Shown here piece after piece: positions 60,102-64,000 of a stretch of 64,000 nucleotides of DNA. The translations under genes were made by a program, and so were the position numbers. This DNA comes from Puccinia triticina (lineage: Eukaryota; Basidiomycota; Pucciniomycetes; Pucciniales; Pucciniaceae): NCBI RefSeq assembly GCF_026914185.1, contig NC_070569.1, positions 434,001 to 498,000 of the forward strand, written 5' to 3'. Under the pieces are notes generated by a model. It ran no database searches and had not been told where the DNA came from. It saw only the letters and a list, made by a program, of their open reading frames with translations. Position 1 is the first letter of the stretch. The number at the start of each line of letters is the position of its first letter.

Positions 60102-60884
60102 TTTTAAGTTTCACACAACTAAGATTTTTTTCATTTCTTATGAGTAAGAGGTCAATCCAACAAACTTGGAGACAGAGATAGGAAATGAAAAACAATTTTG
60201 TACCTAAGAGCAGATCCGCTCGGTAGTAGTACTGAGTGAGAATGAGTTTGTATAACTCTAGAATGCTACGGTGTAGCTGAAGAAACCTTTGGGTTCTGAG
60301 AGCTGACAAGATTTATCTTGTCAGTAATCACGCTCCGTTGGATGCGCTGATAAGAGAGATTCATCTTACTTAGGCTTGTGGGTCTTGTTCCTCAAGATTC
60401 ACCGAGACGAGCTAAGAGGGATTTCGGGCCGCGGTTGTCTGTTGCTGTGCACAAGAACAACCGTCAGCCTATGGTCATTTATGACTTATGTCACTGCAGC
60501 GATGATCTTACCTCCGTTATTGGGGTTAGTGATTCTATTGCTGAGGCTGGAACCTCGTCGGTCGAGGGCGTCGGATACGAGTGGGCTGCGAGATCATAAA
60601 GATGCTCAAGTCAGCTCCATCTATCCTAGCTGAGGCTATCCCAAAGGACTCACATACCTGGTAGGTGTTTTGTCCTGTTTGGGTCGCTTGGGCGCTTTGT
60701 TGGTTCCTGACGTGGCTAAAGGTTTAGGAGCGGATGAATTAGCTTTAGCCAACTTCATCCGCCTGGGGGCGACATGCATATTGCATGCACCTGGAGGTCG
60801 CACCGGCTCACCTCGGTCCCCAGTAGGGTTAGGTCTAACCGCCTTGCACTTCCTCTGATTCGGGGATGTACCCAAATCCTGACA
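60102..60884 (-). repeat. Copia 0 5' LTR
   Basis: 783 bp, paired with 26561-27343 at about 98.6% identity; flanked by GAATC at 60885. Confidence 0.93.
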
Positions 60885-62253
60885 GAATCTAGGCAATGAA
60901 GCCCTGACAGATTATCATGAGTTTGAGGAATATCATTAACAATACACTTTCATTGCAATCAAACAGAGAAAGGGGCACTCTCCCGGCAGAAATTTTCTCT
61001 TTGATGTTTGTACCATTTTACTCCATTAAACACGTACTTGTGGAGAAGCAAGATTTATTTGAATACTTCTCCAAGTTGGGGGAAGCTTCTCATACACACG
61101 GTGACAGTGACATGTGGTATTCCAAAAAGGTTTCATAAAGGGAACTGGCAGGATTGATGTCCTTCCGGAACCCCGGGGGCAAGGGACAAAAGGGATTTGT
61201 GCCCAATTTTTGGCAGGTTGAGAACTCATGGGTGCAAGATCAGGAGATTCTTTCGTTGGGGGGCGTTCAAACTTCAAAGTAGAGCCCCCAAGTTGGTGTT
61301 TTTTTTTTCCTGGAAATTGGACCTGATTGAGGTCCTGCCCAATCTGATTTCAACTTTGAAACCCCCTATTACCCATCCATCTCTCAAGTCCTACACCATA
61401 CAAAAAGACAGTATAATTTGTGTATTGGTTCCAGATCATTGTCCCAAATATAAACATATACAACAAGGCCCTCTGCAGGGTTTTCCTCTGATTGGTTATT
61501 GACACATGAATGCACACATTAAGAGACAAAAGAATTGCCCATTTGATTTTTGTGCAAAGCCAGCAGCCACATGTCCTCCAAGTCTTGCTTGACAACCTTG
61601 CACAGATCCCCATGTATCATCTGGCAAAATACAAGAGGGCTGTGGCCAGTTCCATTGTGCCAATCACACATCTCAAGGATGAAATCTCTCCGCAGCCATC
61701 CCCCACAAAGCCAAAAGATCATTTGAATGCCAACACTGTTGGCACAGAGATAAGTGCACATTTACCATCAAGGAACACATCTGACACCCCCACCCAGAAG
61801 GCAAAGATGTTCTATAAGTGTTGAGATGGTGAAGCTGGTGTGTAGTTTTGTATGCTTGTATGTAGATATGCTTCTACCAAGCAGCCCATTACTACAATCT
61901 ACCAGTTTCTCACTTGCACTTCTTTCTGTACTATCATATCTATCATTTACCATCAATTCCTACCATGAGTATTGGTTGCCCTTGTTTCAGTGCCTGGTGT
62001 TCCTCAACAAGAAGGAACACACAAAGAAGTGTGGCATACGCGCCACCACCACACCCCAGCAATCTAGACCATCAAGCACAAATTGCAAACAAAGATAAGG
62101 CTACAGGAAAAAGACACAAAAGGTACATATGCAAGTAAAATAAATCAGGCCCCACCAAGGAAAATATGTTGCAATTGGAATTTGGAGCAAAAAAATTACA
62201 AGAAATGGTATTTCCAACATCCTTGTGTCTCATGGAATCCGCTTGCCGCGCGC
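60885..62253. other. Helitron E interior, no gene recognised
   Basis: It begins with the second GAATC of copia 0. Several short overlapping frames are present, none with a domain. Likely non-coding or unrecognised captured sequence. Confidence 0.35.
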
Positions 62254-63716
62254 TCAAATCATCTCTAGCCATGACATGGCAAAGGTATACTTGAGGTAGG
62301 GAGCACGAAAGCCCTGGATGGCTGAAATCGGGATCCCAGAAAGTGAGTTGAGAGCAATAATTTTTCCATCAATCTCGTTCACAGGAGCACTGCCGACATG
62401 AGTCATTGTGTGATCCGCAATCTCATTCCCGGCAACATACCAATCTGTGACCATCAAATAGTTGGTGTAGTTCAAGGAAACAAAGTAGGTCATTTTAGGA
62501 GCACATCCATTGGGATTTTTCCTCTGGGCGAAGAACTGGTTAACCGAGTTGATCGTGTATGACTGAATAGTGTGAGAATAGCAAGACTTAAGGGTTTGTA
62601 TTTCAACTTGGTCAGCTCATGGTGATCTTCATGAGTATTTGAGAGAAGAAAGAAAGACAAGTTGTAGCTATGTACCTTAAGGGCAGTGGTAGGCAACCGA
62701 GGAGAAGGTTTGGACAATATGAAAGATAATGAAGAATAAGAGAAAGAGGACAATCCGAGAAGAGCAAGAATGCGGTACGAGGTTGTCGCAAGCTGCCGAT
62801 GATAAGGAAAGAAGAAAGATGTCAAAGAGAGAGGAATGGGGAGGTGGATGTTGAGTGAGTTTGTGTGGCTGGGTTTGTTGAGAGCGTTGGATTGGTTGTT
62901 CTGAGTTTTAGTGAGGAAGTGTTTTGGTTGAGCCAATGTATGCAATGGTGAAAGGGAAGTGGGCTGAGGAAAACAGGTCAAACGACTGGGAGTTAGGTTA
63001 TTTTATATCTAAAAATCTTGCTGGTGTGGCTTCAATGAGTACGCACGAGTTTCGGCCTGGTTGGGTCACAGGGTCCTGAGTTTGCCCTACGAGGCGGTCA
63101 GAGCGCTCGGTTGCTGGCTGGGCTGGTTAGAGTCGGATGGCAGGGTTGTGTCGACCTGGCCGTTCTGGTTGTTTACTCGGTCCATGTTTTTGTTGCCTGA
63201 ATGAAGCGGTATAGCAAGGGACTGGTTAGTTTGTCATGTCAACCGGTTCGAATACTTCGGTTTATTGCTAAAAGGGTTTTTCCTGTACTTACGATTAGTC
63301 GAGTGGGTGAGCAGTAAAGGAGAGGAAGGTTTCGGATTGTCAGCCTCCATGTTGTGGAGTTTAGGGGCTGTACCCGGGCCATTCGGGCCATTCGGGCCAG
63401 GGCCCGAATCCTGACAAATAGAGTCATCAGCGGTGAAGATGATGAATTGGGGCACGTCCTTGGGATTTAAGCCACCCGGAGGGGAGGTAGAGGCACATTG
63501 ACAGCTAGGCAGTTTGCACGAGTTGGGATCACAGGTATATCCAGCGGATTGAGGGGTGCTCAATGGGCCATTTGTCGCGCCCCCTTCGCCAGATGAGACC
63601 AACTGACGCTTCTGAATCGGCCGGCAGGATGGCGAGGATGGATGCAGCTTGTGGGCGTTGATGAGGGGCAGGACGAAGAGCAAGAATTTGAGTAGATGTG
63701 CAAATGAGGATCGCAT
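62254..63716 (-). pseudogene. Chitin deacetylase-like gene, split by a solo LTR and truncated
   Basis: Secreted polysaccharide deacetylases remove acetyl groups from cell-wall chitin. On the minus strand, ATG 63716 starts a signal peptide (FAHLLKFLLFVLPLINAHKL). A Cys-rich lead follows (CDPNSCKLPSCQC) and the deacetylase entry motif QFIIFTADDSI, whose Asp pair binds metal in the family. A solo LTR (62571-63416) interrupts. Without it and one copy of AATAG the frame continues QSYTINSVNQFF. Then come MTYFVSLNYTNY and EIADHTMTHVG, the H-x3-H metal-binding motif, and FRAPYL. The sequence diverges after KYTF near 62280, so the C-terminal half is missing. Confidence 0.8.
62571..63416 (-). mobile_element. 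Solo LTR (846 bp) in the chitin deacetylase, 5-bp duplication AATAG
   Basis: The minus strand starts TGTCAGGATTC and ends TTCTCACA. AATAG flanks it at 62566-62570 and 63417-63421. Its first bases resemble the copia 0 LTR start (TGTCAGGATTTGGG), suggesting a related copia family. The open frames inside are shadows. Confidence 0.88.
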
Positions 63717-64000
63717 GTTGGTCGTGTGAGTGTGGTGATAATGTTACTATTAAATAATCAAGCTGGAAGAAAGGTACACAAACTCATCCAGAAGTCACCT
63801 AGTAACCAGAGGGCAATTTCGCAAGTTTCCCCCGGACGGTCTGAGCGGATCCCTGTAGCTCTATAATGGGTATCATGGCTGGCTGAGCAGGCACGTAGTC
63901 TTCAGGCTGTCCGTGAGCATGGGAGGTCAAGAAGGAGCTGAAGGACAACGGTACTGCAACCTGAGCGAGGCAATCTGCTGAGATGCTGGCCGCGTTGTTG
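63717..64000 (-). promoter_or_regulatory. Region upstream of the chitin deacetylase start
   Basis: This is 284 bp upstream of the ATG on the minus strand. AT-rich sequence (ATTTAATAGTAAC, minus, near 63750) could serve as a promoter, but no defined element is seen. Confidence 0.3.

Larger units (their letters stand above)
26561..60884 (-). mobile_element. Copia 0: full-length Ty1/copia element interrupted by gypsy 3
   Basis: Two 783-bp LTRs (26561-27343 and 60102-60884) are flanked by the 5-bp duplication GAATC (26556-26560 and 60885-60889). The LTR starts TGTCAG on the minus strand and ends CTTAAAA, an unusual non-CA end fixed by both the duplication and the adjacent primer-binding site. 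About 11 LTR differences (1.4%) make it the oldest of the nested LTR elements. Gypsy 3 is inserted within its RT. Confidence 0.92.
26120..64000 (-). mobile_element. Helitron E, 3' end and body; 5' end not in window; interrupted by copia 0
   Basis: CTAG at 26120 with hairpin GCGGC-tgc-GCCGC and a preceding host A marks the 3' end of a minus-strand Helitron. Its own sequence is 26120-26560, resuming at 60885 after copia 0 and its GAATC duplication. No ACTT(A/G)GA-T terminus was found up to 64000, so the right limit is the window edge, not a boundary. The chitin deacetylase fragment on the same strand would be captured cargo if the element extends that far. That extent is inferred. Confidence 0.6.

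Noticed and set aside
62490..62981. 163-codon minus-strand frame
   Set aside because: It lies mostly inside the solo LTR and has no domain.

Overview
The window is eukaryotic and almost certainly fungal. It has short introns with GT..AG ends, LTR retrotransposon proteins of fungal type, and a broken secreted chitin deacetylase. The overall style (large, deeply nested Ty3/gypsy and Ty1/copia elements, gene-capturing Helitrons, moderate GC) suggests a rust fungus (Pucciniales, Puccinia-like). That placement is inference. No intact host single-copy gene was found; nearly all of the 64 kb is transposon.

Left part (1-18,048). This part is built from Helitrons lying on the minus strand. Four 3' termini in the window (2744, 8080, 14469, 26120) share CTAG, a short spacer and a GC-rich hairpin. 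Four 5' termini end in ACTT(A/G)GA followed by a host T (567, 7306, 11993, 17643). Helitrons B (2744-7306), C (8080-11993) and D (14469-17643) are complete and non-autonomous (no Rep/helicase). A is cut by the window edge and E runs past its right edge. B and C sit in opposite arms of a 1.2-kb foldback element (2356-12039), so each arm preserves the other's empty site and fixes both insertion points to the base. The Helitrons carry gene fragments, including histone H1 in D and chitin deacetylase in E. Each visible 5' end carries a TATA box, three or four hairpins with compensatory changes, and usually AATAAA at the very end: a candidate outward-transcribed structured RNA.

Right part (18,049-64,000). 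This is a stack of insertions that can be read from target-site duplications and LTR divergence. Gypsy 1 (5' LTR from about 18049) contains Helitron E (26120 onward). Helitron E contains copia 0 (26561-60884, about 1.4% LTR divergence). Copia 0 contains gypsy 3 (28452-56934, about 0.3%). Gypsy 3 contains gypsy 2 (31382-49753, about 0.2%). Gypsy 2 contains copia 2 (37594-43304, identical LTRs). Age order and nesting order agree. Gypsy 2 and copia 2 look nearly intact. Gypsy 1 and copia 0 are decayed, and gypsy 3 lacks the integrase N-terminal half.

The most notable signals are: (i) the conserved hairpin RNA at Helitron 5' ends; (ii) a 50-nt extended primer-binding site at 1500-1549 that copies the 3' two-thirds of a spliced tRNA-Tyr; (iii) two copia elements whose primer-binding sites match anticodon arms (tRNA-Tyr and initiator tRNA-Met), both stopping at tRNA nucleotide 40, indicating half-tRNA priming; (iv) spliced antisense genes inside gypsy 2 and gypsy 3.
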